The notes: generated by a model from the sequence alone, not told the origin. A stretch of 39,293 nt of DNA from Actinomycetota bacterium (GCA_003168255.1 PMSU01000118.1:1-39293), one strand, 5' to 3'. Positions 17,557 through 25,296 are shown, numbered from the stretch's first letter. Made by a program: numbers and translations.

Positions 17557-18276
17557 CTAGGCATCCTGATGACCGGTTACCGCGGCCACCAGGGCCTGCG
17601 CGAGCGGCAGCGACGAGGCTGGGTTCTGGCCGGTGTAGAGATTCCCGTCGGTGACGACGTGCGCCGTCCAGGGGCTGTCACTGTGCTCAAACAGGCCGCC
17701 AGCGGCCTTGAGCCGGTCTTCGAGCAGCCACGAGGCCTTATCCGCGAATCCCACCTGCTCCTCTTCGGCGTTGCTGAAGCCGGTGACGCGGCACCCGTCG
17801 AAGAGCCAGTTGCCGTCCTGGCTGGCCGCCGGCAGCAGCGCCGCCGGGCCATGGCAGACCGCGGCGACGGGCTTGCCCAGCCGGGTGAAGTCAGCCACCA
17901 GGTCGCCAAAGGACTTCGACGCCGCCAGGTCCTCCATCGGCCCGTGCCCGCCGGGCACGAACAGCAGGTCGTAGCCGGCCGGATCGGCGTCCTCCAGCGC
18001 GGCTGGTGACGCGAGCTGGCCGGCAATGGAGCCCAGGTAGCCGCGGAAGCGGATGCCAGGCTCATCGGAGCCGCCGTTCATCGCCGCGGTGAAGCCCGCC
18101 TCGTCGGCGGTCGGGACGGCCGCGGCGGGCGTCGCGATCATGATGTCGAATCCGGCCGCGGCAAACACCTCGTGCGGGACGGCCAGCTCTTCCGGCCAGT
18201 AGCCGCAGGGGTGGCGGCTGCCGTCGGCCAGCGTCCAGTGGTCCGAGCCGGATACGGCGAAGAGCACTCGCGTCAT
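17557..18276 (-). CDS. DJ-1/PfpI-family protein (Hsp31/glyoxalase-III-like)
   Basis: This is a 239-residue class I glutamine-amidotransferase-like fold. The nucleophile elbow is AVCHGPAA with Cys141 and adjacent His142. The acidic partner is in GYWPEEL (Glu29/Glu30), the pattern of the Hsp31/YhbO-like branch of DJ-1/PfpI, whose members are reported as glyoxalase III, deglycase or chaperone. FVPGGHGPMEDL is the family GGHG motif. A good ribosome binding site (GGAAGG, 6 nt) precedes ATG 18276. It heads a minus-strand set with the AraC regulator (52-bp gap) and DAHP synthase. A paralogue starts 246 bp away in the opposite direction. It likely detoxifies a reactive carbonyl; the substrate is unknown. 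Confidence 0.9.
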   Translation of the reverse strand: MTRVLFAVSGSDHWTLADGSRHPCGYWPEELAVPHEVFAAAGFDIMIATPAAAVPTADEAGFTAAMNGGSDEPGIRFRGYLGSIAGQLASPAALEDADPAGYDLLFVPGGHGPMEDLAASKSFGDLVADFTRLGKPVAAVCHGPAALLPAASQDGNWLFDGCRVTGFSNAEEEQVGFADKASWLLEDRLKAAGGLFEHSDSPWTAHVVTDGNLYTGQNPASSLPLAQALVAAVTGHQDA

Positions 18277-18522
18277 GGTGGACCTTCCTCGTCTGCGGGT
18301 ACGGGTTCTCGATGAGCGCCAGCGTAGGCAGAAAGTTCCGCTTACCTGCCTGCGTGACGCGATTGCGACAGATGTCAGCCGGAATCTGTCATGCCCGACG
18401 GAATGGGCTACAGGTCAGCAGAAAGCTTCTATGCCGAGGCGTAGATCTCGCGGAGATGCAATGGCAAAGTCACAGCCACGAAACATGTCCGCGATAACGC
18501 CCCTGGGCGTGGAGGTGGCTGT
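18277..18522. promoter_or_regulatory. Divergent regulatory region of the monooxygenase operon
   Basis: These 246 bp separate the two divergent DJ-1/PfpI genes and must hold promoters for both the AraC set and the ten-gene monooxygenase operon. They contain a perfect 7-bp inverted repeat GACAGAT (18367-18373) / ATCTGTC (18384-18390) with a 10-bp spacer. A loose direct repeat TGTC...GGAAT overlaps it (18373-18385 and 18387-18404), a layout compatible with an AraC-type operator. No convincing -10/-35 pair was identified. Confidence 0.55.
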
Positions 18523-19554
18523 ATGACTCGGATCGCGTACCTCGTCACCAGCGCCCGTGAGATGACTCTCGCGGACGGAACGGCGCACCCGACGGGTTAC
18601 TTCGCCGAGGAAGCGCTCAAGCCCTACGAGCGCTTCGTCGCGGCCGGCCTCGACGTCATCGTGCTCACGGTTGACGGCAAGCCGCCGTACGCAGACCCGT
18701 ACGGCCTGTCGTGGTTCTTCAACTACCCCGAGGAAGACAAGGACTACCTGGCCTCGGTGGTGCGCACGTTCGCCCACGACGTGGACGACATCCGGTTGAC
18801 CTTGCACCAGAACACCGAGCTGGGGCTGGCGGCAGCACGACGTGTCGCAGCGCTGCTCGAAGCGAGCGGCGCCACCGCCACCGAAGCGCACCGGATTGTC
18901 AGCGTGGCCGCGAAGATCGCGTGGCGGCAGGACCGGTCATTTGTCGACGTGCTCGCCGATGACAGCTCCCATGGGCTGACTCGCGAGCAGGTTCAGGGTG
19001 AGGTCGACGCTCAGCGGGCCGACAGCCAGCGGCTGTCCGACGAGCGGTATCAAACGCTACAGGCGATCCCTGGTTTCCAGCAGCCGGTCGCGCTGTCGGC
19101 GCTGAGCGATGCGGAGCTCGCCGAGTTCGACGCGGTCTTCGCGCCGGGCGGGCACGGGCCGATGGTCGACCTCGCCGACAACCCCGATGTCGGACGGCTC
19201 CTCGTCGCGCTGCATGACGCGGGCGTGCCGATCGCCGCGCTGTGCCACGGGCCGGCGATGCTGCTGTCCGCGCCTGAGCGCGCCGACGGGCAGTGGCTGT
19301 TCGACGGCTACCGGATGACCTGCTTCACCGACGAGGAAGAAGTCCAGACCGAGGCCGGCCTGCTTGGAATGGCGTGGCAGCTGGACACGGCGCTGAAGAA
19401 CGCTGGCGCCGTGTTCGACGATGGCCCCTCGGCTTGGGTCTCGCATGTCGTCGTCGACCGGAACCTCATCACCGGGCAGAACCCAGGATCGACCGAGGCG
19501 ACCGCCGATGCGGTCATCAAGAAACTGCTCGCCCCCGCCCGCCAAGCCGCCTGA
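18523..19554 (+). CDS. DJ-1/PfpI-family protein with a ~110-residue insertion
   Basis: This 343-residue paralogue of the divergent 239-residue protein opens similarly (MTRIAYLVTSAREMTLADGT against MTRVLFAVSGSDHWTLADGS). It keeps GYFAEEAL, FAPGGHGPMVDL and ALCHGPAMLL (Cys241-His242). It differs by a helical insertion at about 60-175 (from YGLSWFFNYPEEDKDY through ARRVAALLEASGAT to VDAQRADSQRL), between the first beta-alpha unit and the GGHG motif. GGAGG lies 7 nt before the ATG. It is the first gene of the plus-strand operon, 39 bp before the first NTF2-like gene. It probably processes an aldehyde or other reactive product of the pathway. The insertion may form a lid or dimer interface; I do not recognise it as a known domain. 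Confidence 0.87.
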   Translation: MTRIAYLVTSAREMTLADGTAHPTGYFAEEALKPYERFVAAGLDVIVLTVDGKPPYADPYGLSWFFNYPEEDKDYLASVVRTFAHDVDDIRLTLHQNTELGLAAARRVAALLEASGATATEAHRIVSVAAKIAWRQDRSFVDVLADDSSHGLTREQVQGEVDAQRADSQRLSDERYQTLQAIPGFQQPVALSALSDAELAEFDAVFAPGGHGPMVDLADNPDVGRLLVALHDAGVPIAALCHGPAMLLSAPERADGQWLFDGYRMTCFTDEEEVQTEAGLLGMAWQLDTALKNAGAVFDDGPSAWVSHVVVDRNLITGQNPGSTEATADAVIKKLLAPARQAA

Positions 19555-19593
19555 GCCGTCGAGCGTCATCGCCATGTCAAGGAGTGTCCGCCC

Positions 19594-20043
19594 ATGACCA
19601 GCAGCCCGGCTCTCACCGCTGCGCCGACCCAGACCGTACAGGCATTCCTAGACGCCCTCGCCCGCCGCGACGTCGAGGCGGCTATTGCCGTGGTTGACCC
19701 GCAGGCGTCGGTCACCGTCCATCCGCTCGGCGTCGCGGGCACCGGCGCCGGCCTGCTCCGCAATGTCCTGGACGACCTGGTGCGCGCATTCCCTGACCTG
19801 CTGATCAGCGTCGGCCGGGTCATCACCACCGGCGACGTCGTGACCGCCCTGTTCAAGGTGGAAGGCACCCAGGGCACCGACTACGCCGGCGCCATGAACC
19901 AGGAAAAGCACCTGGACATCGACCAGGCGTGGCGGTTCGTCGTGACCGACGGCGCGATCACGCAAGTCACCGCTTACTGGTGCCAGCAGCAGCTTTACCG
20001 GCGGCTTGCGGTGAAGCGCTTCGACGAGATCGCCATTGCCTGA
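19594..20043 (+). CDS. NTF2/SnoaL-like protein, first copy
   Basis: This 149-residue single-domain protein has an NTF2-like cone fold. An N-terminal helix pair (TVQAFLDALARRDVEAAIAV) is followed by VDPQASVTVHPLG, LDDLVRAFPDLLISVGRVIT and TGDVVTALFKVEGTQ, then WRFVVTDGAITQVTAYWCQQ, the standard SnoaL_2 order. AAGGAG precedes the ATG. It lies 39 bp after the DJ-1 gene and 15 bp before a second NTF2-like gene. The superfamily includes cyclases, isomerases (ketosteroid isomerase) and limonene-1,2-epoxide hydrolase, so a product-processing role after the monooxygenase is plausible. The Asp-Arg-Asp triad of the epoxide hydrolase is not clearly visible. Confidence 0.85.
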   Translation: MTSSPALTAAPTQTVQAFLDALARRDVEAAIAVVDPQASVTVHPLGVAGTGAGLLRNVLDDLVRAFPDLLISVGRVITTGDVVTALFKVEGTQGTDYAGAMNQEKHLDIDQAWRFVVTDGAITQVTAYWCQQQLYRRLAVKRFDEIAIA

Positions 20044-20058
20044 GCTAAGGAGATCGCC

Positions 20059-20535
20059 ATGACGGCACTGGACACCCGCCCCCGCACCGCCGAGTCGGCG
20101 GGCGAGGTCGTCACCGAGTTCTTCACCCGCTACCGCGCGCACGACGTCAACGCGATGACCGACCTGTGCGCTATCAACGCCGCCTTCTCGTACGTGCCGG
20201 TCGAATTGTGGGGCAAGCAGCGGGTGCTGCGCGGCGACGGCACGGTCGGCACCATCGGCAAGCCGCTCTGGACCGGGCTGATCAACTCCTTCCCCAACCT
20301 GACGAACACGGTGCGCACCATCACCGCCAACGACGAAGGCGACGTAGTTGTCGAGGCGGACATCGCAGGCACGCAGCAGCTGGCGTGGGGCCTCATCGCC
20401 CCGGCCGGCAAGGACTACAGCGAGCCCCACCTGTTCGTCTTCCACGTCGGCGCAGACCTGCTCATCGACAGCATCACCGCCTACTGGAACGACGCCGGCA
20501 TCAGCCAGCAACTCGGCCACAACGAAGTCGACTGA
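20059..20535 (+). CDS. NTF2/SnoaL-like protein, second copy
   Basis: This is a 158-residue NTF2-like protein. It shows VVTEFFTRYRAHDVNAMTDL, then NAAFSYVPVELWG, WTGLINSFPNLTNTVRTI and GDVVVEADIAGTQ, ending in LFVFHVGADLLIDSITAYWN. This order matches the first copy, but the two are clearly diverged rather than a recent duplication. A good AAGGAG lies 7 nt upstream of the ATG. It sits 15 bp after the first copy and 17 bp before the monooxygenase alpha-subunit gene. The two may form a heterodimer, since NTF2 folds commonly dimerise. An enzymatic role on the oxygenated product is inferred from position only. Confidence 0.85.
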   Translation: MTALDTRPRTAESAGEVVTEFFTRYRAHDVNAMTDLCAINAAFSYVPVELWGKQRVLRGDGTVGTIGKPLWTGLINSFPNLTNTVRTITANDEGDVVVEADIAGTQQLAWGLIAPAGKDYSEPHLFVFHVGADLLIDSITAYWNDAGISQQLGHNEVD

Positions 20536-20552
20536 CGAAGGGACCAACCCAG

Positions 20553-22073
20553 ATGGCATTGCTCAAGCGTGAGGAATGGCAGGGCTTCGTCCGCGACGTG
20601 GACTGGTCCTACAGCTACGTGGACGACAGCGCCGTCTTCCCCGAGTGGCACTGTGGCACCGGGAAAGTGCCGCGCGAGGCTTGGTCGGCGTGGGAAGAGG
20701 ACTACAAGGTCAGCTACCCGGAGTACGTGGCCACGCAGCGGGAGAAGGAGGCGTCGGCCTACGCGGTGAAGAGCGCGCTACAGCGTTCCACCACGTTCGA
20801 CCACCTCGACGAGGGCTGGAAGTCCGCGACCAAGATGCACTTCGGCGGCGTCGCCCTGGTCGAGTACGCCGCGGTGCTCGCCGAGCTCAAGATGGCCCGG
20901 TTCGGGCTGAACGGGGCGTGGCGGAACATGGCCACCTTCGGTCAGCTCGACGAGCTGCGGCACGCCCAGATCACGACGTTCTTCGGCCACGAGTTCATCG
21001 GTAAGGACGCGCAGTACGACTGGACCCAGAAGGCGTTCCACACCAACGACTGGGTATTGATCTCGCTGCGCAACCTCTTCGACGGCATGATGATCGCGCC
21101 GAACGTGGTCGACCTGGCCATCGAGCTGCCGCTGACCTTCGAGACTGGGTTCACGAACCTGCAATTCGTTGCGCTGGCATCCGACGCCCTGGAGTCCGGC
21201 GATGTGAACTTCGCCAACATGATCTCCTCGATCCAGACCGACGAAGCGCGGCACTCCCAGCAGGGCGGCCCGACGCTGGAGATCCTGGTGGAGCACGATC
21301 CGGTCCGGGCCCAGTGGGTGATCGACAAGGCCTTCTGGGGATCGGCGCGCGCGTTCGCCGCGCTCACCGGGCCCGCGATGGACTACTACACCCCCCTTGA
21401 GCACCGTAAGCAGTCCTACCGGGAGTTCATGGAGGAGTGGATCATCGATCAGTTCGTCCACACCATCGAGGAGTACGGGCTGAAGAAGCCGTGGTACTGG
21501 GACGAGTTCATGCGCGGCCTGGACATCTGGCACCACGGGCTCCAGATGGGCCTGTGGTACTGGCGGCCCACGCTGTGGTGGCGGCCCAAGGCAGGCGTCA
21601 GCAAGGACGAGCGCGCGTGGCTGGCGGAGAAGTACCCGAACTGGGAGAAGGTCTTCGGCGACAAGTGGGACGTGCTTATCGACAACGTCAACGCCAACAA
21701 CTTGGAAGCGACGCTGCCAGAGACGCTGCCCTGGCTGTGCAGCACCTGTCACCTGCCCGCCTGCAACGCCACCCAGTCGCGTGACGGCACCTGGCGGGTC
21801 AGGGACTGGTCACTACAGTACGACGGCCGGACCTACCACTTCTGCACGAACGGATGCCGGCAGATCTTCTGGAAGGACCGCGACAACGTCAACCACCAGA
21901 CGCTGATCGACAGGTTCCTGGCCGGCCAGATCCAGCCGATGGACGTCGGCGGGATCCTCGGTTACATGGGGCTGACACCCGACGTGATGGGCGACGACCC
22001 GGATTACGAGGCATGGACGAAGGACTACGTCGGCAGGCCGGTCGAAGGCATCTCACTGGCGGCCCAGTCATGA
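20553..22073 (+). CDS. Soluble diiron monooxygenase hydroxylase, alpha subunit
   Basis: This 506-residue catalytic subunit belongs to the toluene/alkene-type (group 2) bacterial multicomponent monooxygenases. It activates O2 at a diiron centre to hydroxylate aromatics or epoxidise alkenes. All six iron ligands are present at the numbering of toluene-4-monooxygenase TmoA: Glu104 (LVEYAA), Glu134 and His137 (DELRHAQ), Glu197 (FETGFTN), Glu231 and His234 (DEARHSQ). The conserved Thr201 is also kept. Active-site-lining positions 100 and 103 are both Val, instead of the Ile and Gly I recall in TmoA, suggesting a reshaped pocket. The C-terminus (about 385-475) is the YHS-like region, here with a Cys-rich pair (CSTCHLPAC and CTNGC). 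The start at 20553 (GAAGGGA ahead) follows 17 bp after the NTF2 gene. The stop overlaps the gamma gene by 4 bp. Confidence 0.95.
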   Translation: MALLKREEWQGFVRDVDWSYSYVDDSAVFPEWHCGTGKVPREAWSAWEEDYKVSYPEYVATQREKEASAYAVKSALQRSTTFDHLDEGWKSATKMHFGGVALVEYAAVLAELKMARFGLNGAWRNMATFGQLDELRHAQITTFFGHEFIGKDAQYDWTQKAFHTNDWVLISLRNLFDGMMIAPNVVDLAIELPLTFETGFTNLQFVALASDALESGDVNFANMISSIQTDEARHSQQGGPTLEILVEHDPVRAQWVIDKAFWGSARAFAALTGPAMDYYTPLEHRKQSYREFMEEWIIDQFVHTIEEYGLKKPWYWDEFMRGLDIWHHGLQMGLWYWRPTLWWRPKAGVSKDERAWLAEKYPNWEKVFGDKWDVLIDNVNANNLEATLPETLPWLCSTCHLPACNATQSRDGTWRVRDWSLQYDGRTYHFCTNGCRQIFWKDRDNVNHQTLIDRFLAGQIQPMDVGGILGYMGLTPDVMGDDPDYEAWTKDYVGRPVEGISLAAQS

Positions 22074-22363
22074 CCCAGGAACTAGGGGCGCAGGACCTCG
22101 CGCCCCAGCTGGTCCCGCTGAATGCGATCTTCGCGACTGACTTCGTGCAGATCCTCGTGCCGGTCACCACGGCGAACACGATGCAGGAGGTGGCCGCGGC
22201 GGTGGCCCACCACGTCGAGGGCAGGCGGGTGCGCGCCCAGCCGTTCGAGAAGGTCGTCATCCACAACGGCAAGCGGCTGCCGGCCGACATGACCGTCGCC
22301 GCCGCCGGCATCAAGCCGCTCGACCACATCGCGGTCGAGTACGACATCCCGGAGCAGTCATGA
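22070..22363 (+). CDS. Diiron monooxygenase hydroxylase, gamma subunit (TmoB-like)
   Basis: This 97-residue protein matches the small gamma subunit (TmoB/TouB/IsoB type, ubiquitin-like fold) of toluene/alkene monooxygenase hydroxylases, which assemble as (alpha-beta-gamma)2. Features are VPLNAIFATDFVQILVPV near the start, a central VAHHVEGRRVRAQ, and the C-terminal MTVAAAGIKPLDHIAVEYD. Size and position immediately after the alpha gene fit. The ATG overlaps the alpha stop (ATGA), and its own stop overlaps the next ATG the same way, so the subunits are translationally coupled. Confidence 0.9.
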   Translation: MTQELGAQDLAPQLVPLNAIFATDFVQILVPVTTANTMQEVAAAVAHHVEGRRVRAQPFEKVVIHNGKRLPADMTVAAAGIKPLDHIAVEYDIPEQS

Positions 22364-22671
22364 AGAACCCGGTGGGCCCCGTCCTGAGCATGTGCGACGA
22401 AGTCGAGCAGGTCATCGCGGCGATCGAGGACGACAACCCCGGGACTGACATCGAGGTCATCGACCGGGGCGCCTACGTCCGCGTGCAGGGCGAGAACGAG
22501 ATCACCGTCACTCAGCAGACGCTGCGCCGGTACCTCGGGGCGGACTTCGAGATCCGCTCCTTCGAGACCATGATGACCGCCTTCAACGGCCGGGCGATCA
22601 CGACAAGCGACGCCATCACCTGGCAGAGCGTGGGATTGCGCAAGGCCGAGAAGAAGGCGGCGACGTCATGA
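22360..22671 (+). CDS. Diiron monooxygenase effector/coupling protein (MmoB/DmpM/TmoD-like)
   Basis: This 103-residue cofactor-free effector protein binds the hydroxylase and gates O2 activation and electron transfer. The family pattern is clear: NPVGPVLSMCDEVEQVIAAI, then DIEVIDRGAYVRVQGEN, LRRYLGADFEIRSFETMM and a short C-terminal tail. In canonical toluene-4-monooxygenase operons the effector follows the Rieske ferredoxin. Here it directly follows gamma, and the ferredoxin is displaced to after beta. ATGA overlaps on both sides. Confidence 0.92.
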   Translation: MKNPVGPVLSMCDEVEQVIAAIEDDNPGTDIEVIDRGAYVRVQGENEITVTQQTLRRYLGADFEIRSFETMMTAFNGRAITTSDAITWQSVGLRKAEKKAATS

Positions 22672-23720
22672 CCGAGACCCCCGCGCGCAAGCCCCGCCCG
22701 CGCCGTACCTTCAGCGCGTTCGGCGACGTGCGCAAGATGCCCAGCGAGTACGAGATCATGACCCACGCGCAGAACTGGACCTTGCGCGAGAACCGGACGT
22801 CGGCGTTCGAGCAGAACCCCTCCTCGGCGCCCAACCTGTGGTTCCTGACCTACCGCGATAACTCGCCGCTACAGGCGCAGGACTGGGATGCCTACCGCGA
22901 CCCGGACTCCCTGACCTACCGGGCCTACGTCAACCTCCAGTCCGAGGCGGAGGCGAAGGTCGCGGGCGTGCTGGAAACCCACGCCGAGGCGGGCTCGGAT
23001 GCTCAGCTGCCGGCGGGATCGGTGGCGCTGCTAGGCCACCTGTTCACCCCGACGCGCTACCTGTGTCACGGCTTCCAGCAGGTCGAGGCCTACATCGGCT
23101 ACATGGCGCCCAGCTCCTACATCACCAACGCGGCGGCCTTCTGCACCGCGGACTTCCTGCGCCGTGTCACCAACGTCGCCTACCGCACCAGGGAGCTCCA
23201 GGTCGCCTGGCCCGATTCGGGTATCGGCTCGGCGGAGCGGTCGCTGTGGGAAACCCACGATGGCTGGCAGCCGGCCCGCAAGGCAGTCGAGTACGCGCTG
23301 GTCAGCTATGACTGGGGCGAGGCGTTCACCGCCTTGAACCTGGTCCTCGCCCCGACCCTGGACGACGTCCTGCTCACCCAGCTCGGCCAGGTCGCCAAGG
23401 GCAACGGCGACGACCTCAGCTGGCTTCTCACCTCCTTGCTGGCCGCGGACTCGCGTCGGCGCGACCGGTGGAGCCGTCAGCTGGCCGAGCTCACCATCGC
23501 CCAGCGGCCGGACAACCGGGCCGTACTGGACAAGTGGATCGGGCGCTGGTCCCAGCTCGCCGACGACGCCGCCCACGGGCTCGGGCAGCTACTGGCGTCC
23601 CTGACCGAAGGCGCCGTCCGGGCCGACGACGTCGCCGCGCACGCCAGGGCCGCCCGCGAACGCCACCTCGCTTCGCTGCTCGACCCTGCCAGCGATGAGA
23701 CGACGGCAGCGACGGGCTGA
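22668..23720 (+). CDS. Diiron monooxygenase hydroxylase, beta subunit (TmoE-like)
   Basis: This is a 350-residue beta subunit of the hydroxylase. It shares the ferritin-like helical fold of alpha but lacks the two ExxH iron motifs, as expected. Family features are RRTFSAFGDVRKMPSEYEIM near the N-terminus, WDAYRDPDSLTYRAYVNLQ, FTPTRYLCHGFQQVEAYIGY and AVEYALVSYDWGEAFTALNL. Length and sequence order match TmoE/TouE/IsoE proteins (about 330-350 residues). Its start overlaps the effector stop (ATGA). The C-terminal ~20 residues are Thr/Ala-rich and probably disordered. Confidence 0.94.
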   Translation: MTETPARKPRPRRTFSAFGDVRKMPSEYEIMTHAQNWTLRENRTSAFEQNPSSAPNLWFLTYRDNSPLQAQDWDAYRDPDSLTYRAYVNLQSEAEAKVAGVLETHAEAGSDAQLPAGSVALLGHLFTPTRYLCHGFQQVEAYIGYMAPSSYITNAAAFCTADFLRRVTNVAYRTRELQVAWPDSGIGSAERSLWETHDGWQPARKAVEYALVSYDWGEAFTALNLVLAPTLDDVLLTQLGQVAKGNGDDLSWLLTSLLAADSRRRDRWSRQLAELTIAQRPDNRAVLDKWIGRWSQLADDAAHGLGQLLASLTEGAVRADDVAAHARAARERHLASLLDPASDETTAATG

Positions 23721-23734
23721 GCATGGAGACCGCT

Positions 23735-24052
23735 ATGACTGCCCAGTGGCATGAGACGGTCAACGTCGACGAGCTGTGGGAGGGGGACATGACCGCCGTC
23801 ACCGTCGACGGCGAGAACGTCCTGCTCATCAACGTCGACGGCCAGGTCCGCGCTTACACCAACTCGTGCCCGCACCAGGCCGGGCCGCTCGACGAGGGCG
23901 ACTTCGACGGCGAGAAGCTCACCTGCCTGCGGCACATGTGGGAGTTCGACGCCGACACCGGCTGCGGTATCAACCCGGATAACGCGCAGCTGAAGACCTT
24001 CGGCTGCAAGGTCGCCGACGATGGCACGATCTACGTGGACATCGGCCGTTGA
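23735..24052 (+). CDS. Rieske-type ferredoxin of the monooxygenase (TmoC-like)
   Basis: This is a 105-residue Rieske [2Fe-2S] ferredoxin that carries electrons from the reductase to the hydroxylase. Cluster ligands are in SCPHQAGPL (Cys-Pro-His) and CLRHMWEF (Cys-x2-His). GCGINPDNAQLKTF matches the TmoC sequence after the second motif. The ATG at 23735 is chosen because GGAG (23725-23728) is well placed and MTAQWHETVNVDELWEGDM aligns with the TmoC start; an in-frame ATG at 23723 would add four residues. It sits after the beta gene, unlike tmoABCDEF where it precedes the effector. It overlaps the reductase gene by 4 bp (TTGA). Confidence 0.94.
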   Translation: MTAQWHETVNVDELWEGDMTAVTVDGENVLLINVDGQVRAYTNSCPHQAGPLDEGDFDGEKLTCLRHMWEFDADTGCGINPDNAQLKTFGCKVADDGTIYVDIGR

Positions 24053-25287
24053 GCAAGCCGCGGATGGTTGTCGTCGGCGGCGGTGTGGGTGGTGCGGCAG
24101 CCGTCGGCGAGCTGCGCCGGGCCGGCTTCGACGGCGGCATCACGCTGATCTGCGCGGAAAACGCCGTCCCCTATCAGCGGCCGCCGCTGTCCAAGGATTT
24201 TCTTCTTAACGGCGCTGCCGCAACCAACTGCGACGTCCAGCCGCCGGACTGGTATTCCCAGCAGGAGATCGAGCTACTCCTCGGCGTCCGCGCCGCGCAG
24301 CTCGACCTGGCGGCCAAGACCGTCACCCTGTCCGACGGCGGCACGATCAGCTACGACAGCCTGCTGCTGGCCACCGGTGTGCGTCCGCGCACCCTGCCGG
24401 GCATCGACGGCGAGGGAGTCTGCTACCTGCGAACGATGGGCGATGCCGCCGAACTGCTTGACCGCATCCACGCTGCCGAGCATGTCGCGGTTCTCGGCGG
24501 CGGGTTCATCGGCTGTGAGGTCGCCGCCGCCGCGGTCCGGCTCGGCAAGCGCGTCACCATCCTCGAAGCCCTGCCGACTCTGCTGCAACGCGCCCTCGGC
24601 ACGACCATGGGCGAGCTGATCGCCGGCATCCACCGCGGCGAAGGCGCCGACGTGCGGACTGGCCAGTTCGTCAGCGGCATCCGCCGACGCGGCCGCGGCC
24701 TCAGCGTGATCACAGGCGATGGCACAGTCGACTGCGACGTGCTTGTCGTCGGCGTCGGAACCCTGCCTAACCAAGAACTCGCCGACCGCGCGGGGCTGCC
24801 GGTCGGCAACGGGATCGACGTTGACGAGTACTGCGCCACCCAGGCGCCCGGCGTCTATGCCATCGGCGACGTTGCGGCGCAGCACCTGCCCAGCTACGGG
24901 CGCCTCGTCCGGGTCGAGCACTACGACACGGCGATCCGGCAGGGCCGCACCGCTGCCCGCAACATGCTCGGCGCGCGCGAGGCCTTCACCGACATCCACT
25001 GGTTCTGGTCCGACCAGTACGAGCACAGCATCCAGAGCGCGGGCATCACCGACAACCCCGACGATGTCGTGATGCGCGGCTCGGCCGAGCAGCGCAGCTT
25101 GTCCGCCTTCCAGCTGAACGGCGACCGCATCCGCTCGGTGATCTCGCTGAACCGGCCCAAGGACGTCCTGGACGTCCGCCGCCTGCTCGCCCGCGAGCAC
25201 AGCGTCACCGCCGCCCAACTGCGGGACGAGTCGGCACCGCTCAAACGCCTCGCCCCGCCGCCGCAGCGGGCTGCCACCGCGAACTGA
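24049..25287 (+). CDS. FAD-dependent ferredoxin reductase (rhodocoxin/BphA4-type)
   Basis: This 412-residue NAD(P)H:ferredoxin oxidoreductase belongs to the glutathione-reductase-like (rhodocoxin/putidaredoxin reductase) family. FAD-binding VVVGGGVGGAAAV lies at the N-terminus, with PYQRPPLSKDFL in the typical position. LLLATGVRPRTLPG is followed by the second dinucleotide motif VAVLGGGFIGCEVAAAAVRLG (NADH). The late flavin motif is APGVYAIGDVA, and the C-terminal reductase domain contains HWFWSDQYEHSIQSAG. It has no plant-type [2Fe-2S] domain, so it is not homologous to the TmoF-type reductase that normally occupies this slot. The start is TTG 24049 in a TTGA overlap with the ferredoxin gene; ATG 24064 is possible but would begin right at the FAD strand. 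Confidence 0.94.
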   Translation: MSKPRMVVVGGGVGGAAAVGELRRAGFDGGITLICAENAVPYQRPPLSKDFLLNGAAATNCDVQPPDWYSQQEIELLLGVRAAQLDLAAKTVTLSDGGTISYDSLLLATGVRPRTLPGIDGEGVCYLRTMGDAAELLDRIHAAEHVAVLGGGFIGCEVAAAAVRLGKRVTILEALPTLLQRALGTTMGELIAGIHRGEGADVRTGQFVSGIRRRGRGLSVITGDGTVDCDVLVVGVGTLPNQELADRAGLPVGNGIDVDEYCATQAPGVYAIGDVAAQHLPSYGRLVRVEHYDTAIRQGRTAARNMLGAREAFTDIHWFWSDQYEHSIQSAGITDNPDDVVMRGSAEQRSLSAFQLNGDRIRSVISLNRPKDVLDVRRLLAREHSVTAAQLRDESAPLKRLAPPPQRAATAN

Positions 25288-25296
25288 GGACACCAG

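Noticed and set aside
20166..20552. Upstream extension of the monooxygenase alpha subunit
   Set aside because: It is a shadow of the second NTF2-like gene; MALLKREEW at 20553 has its own ribosome binding site and matches the TmoA start.
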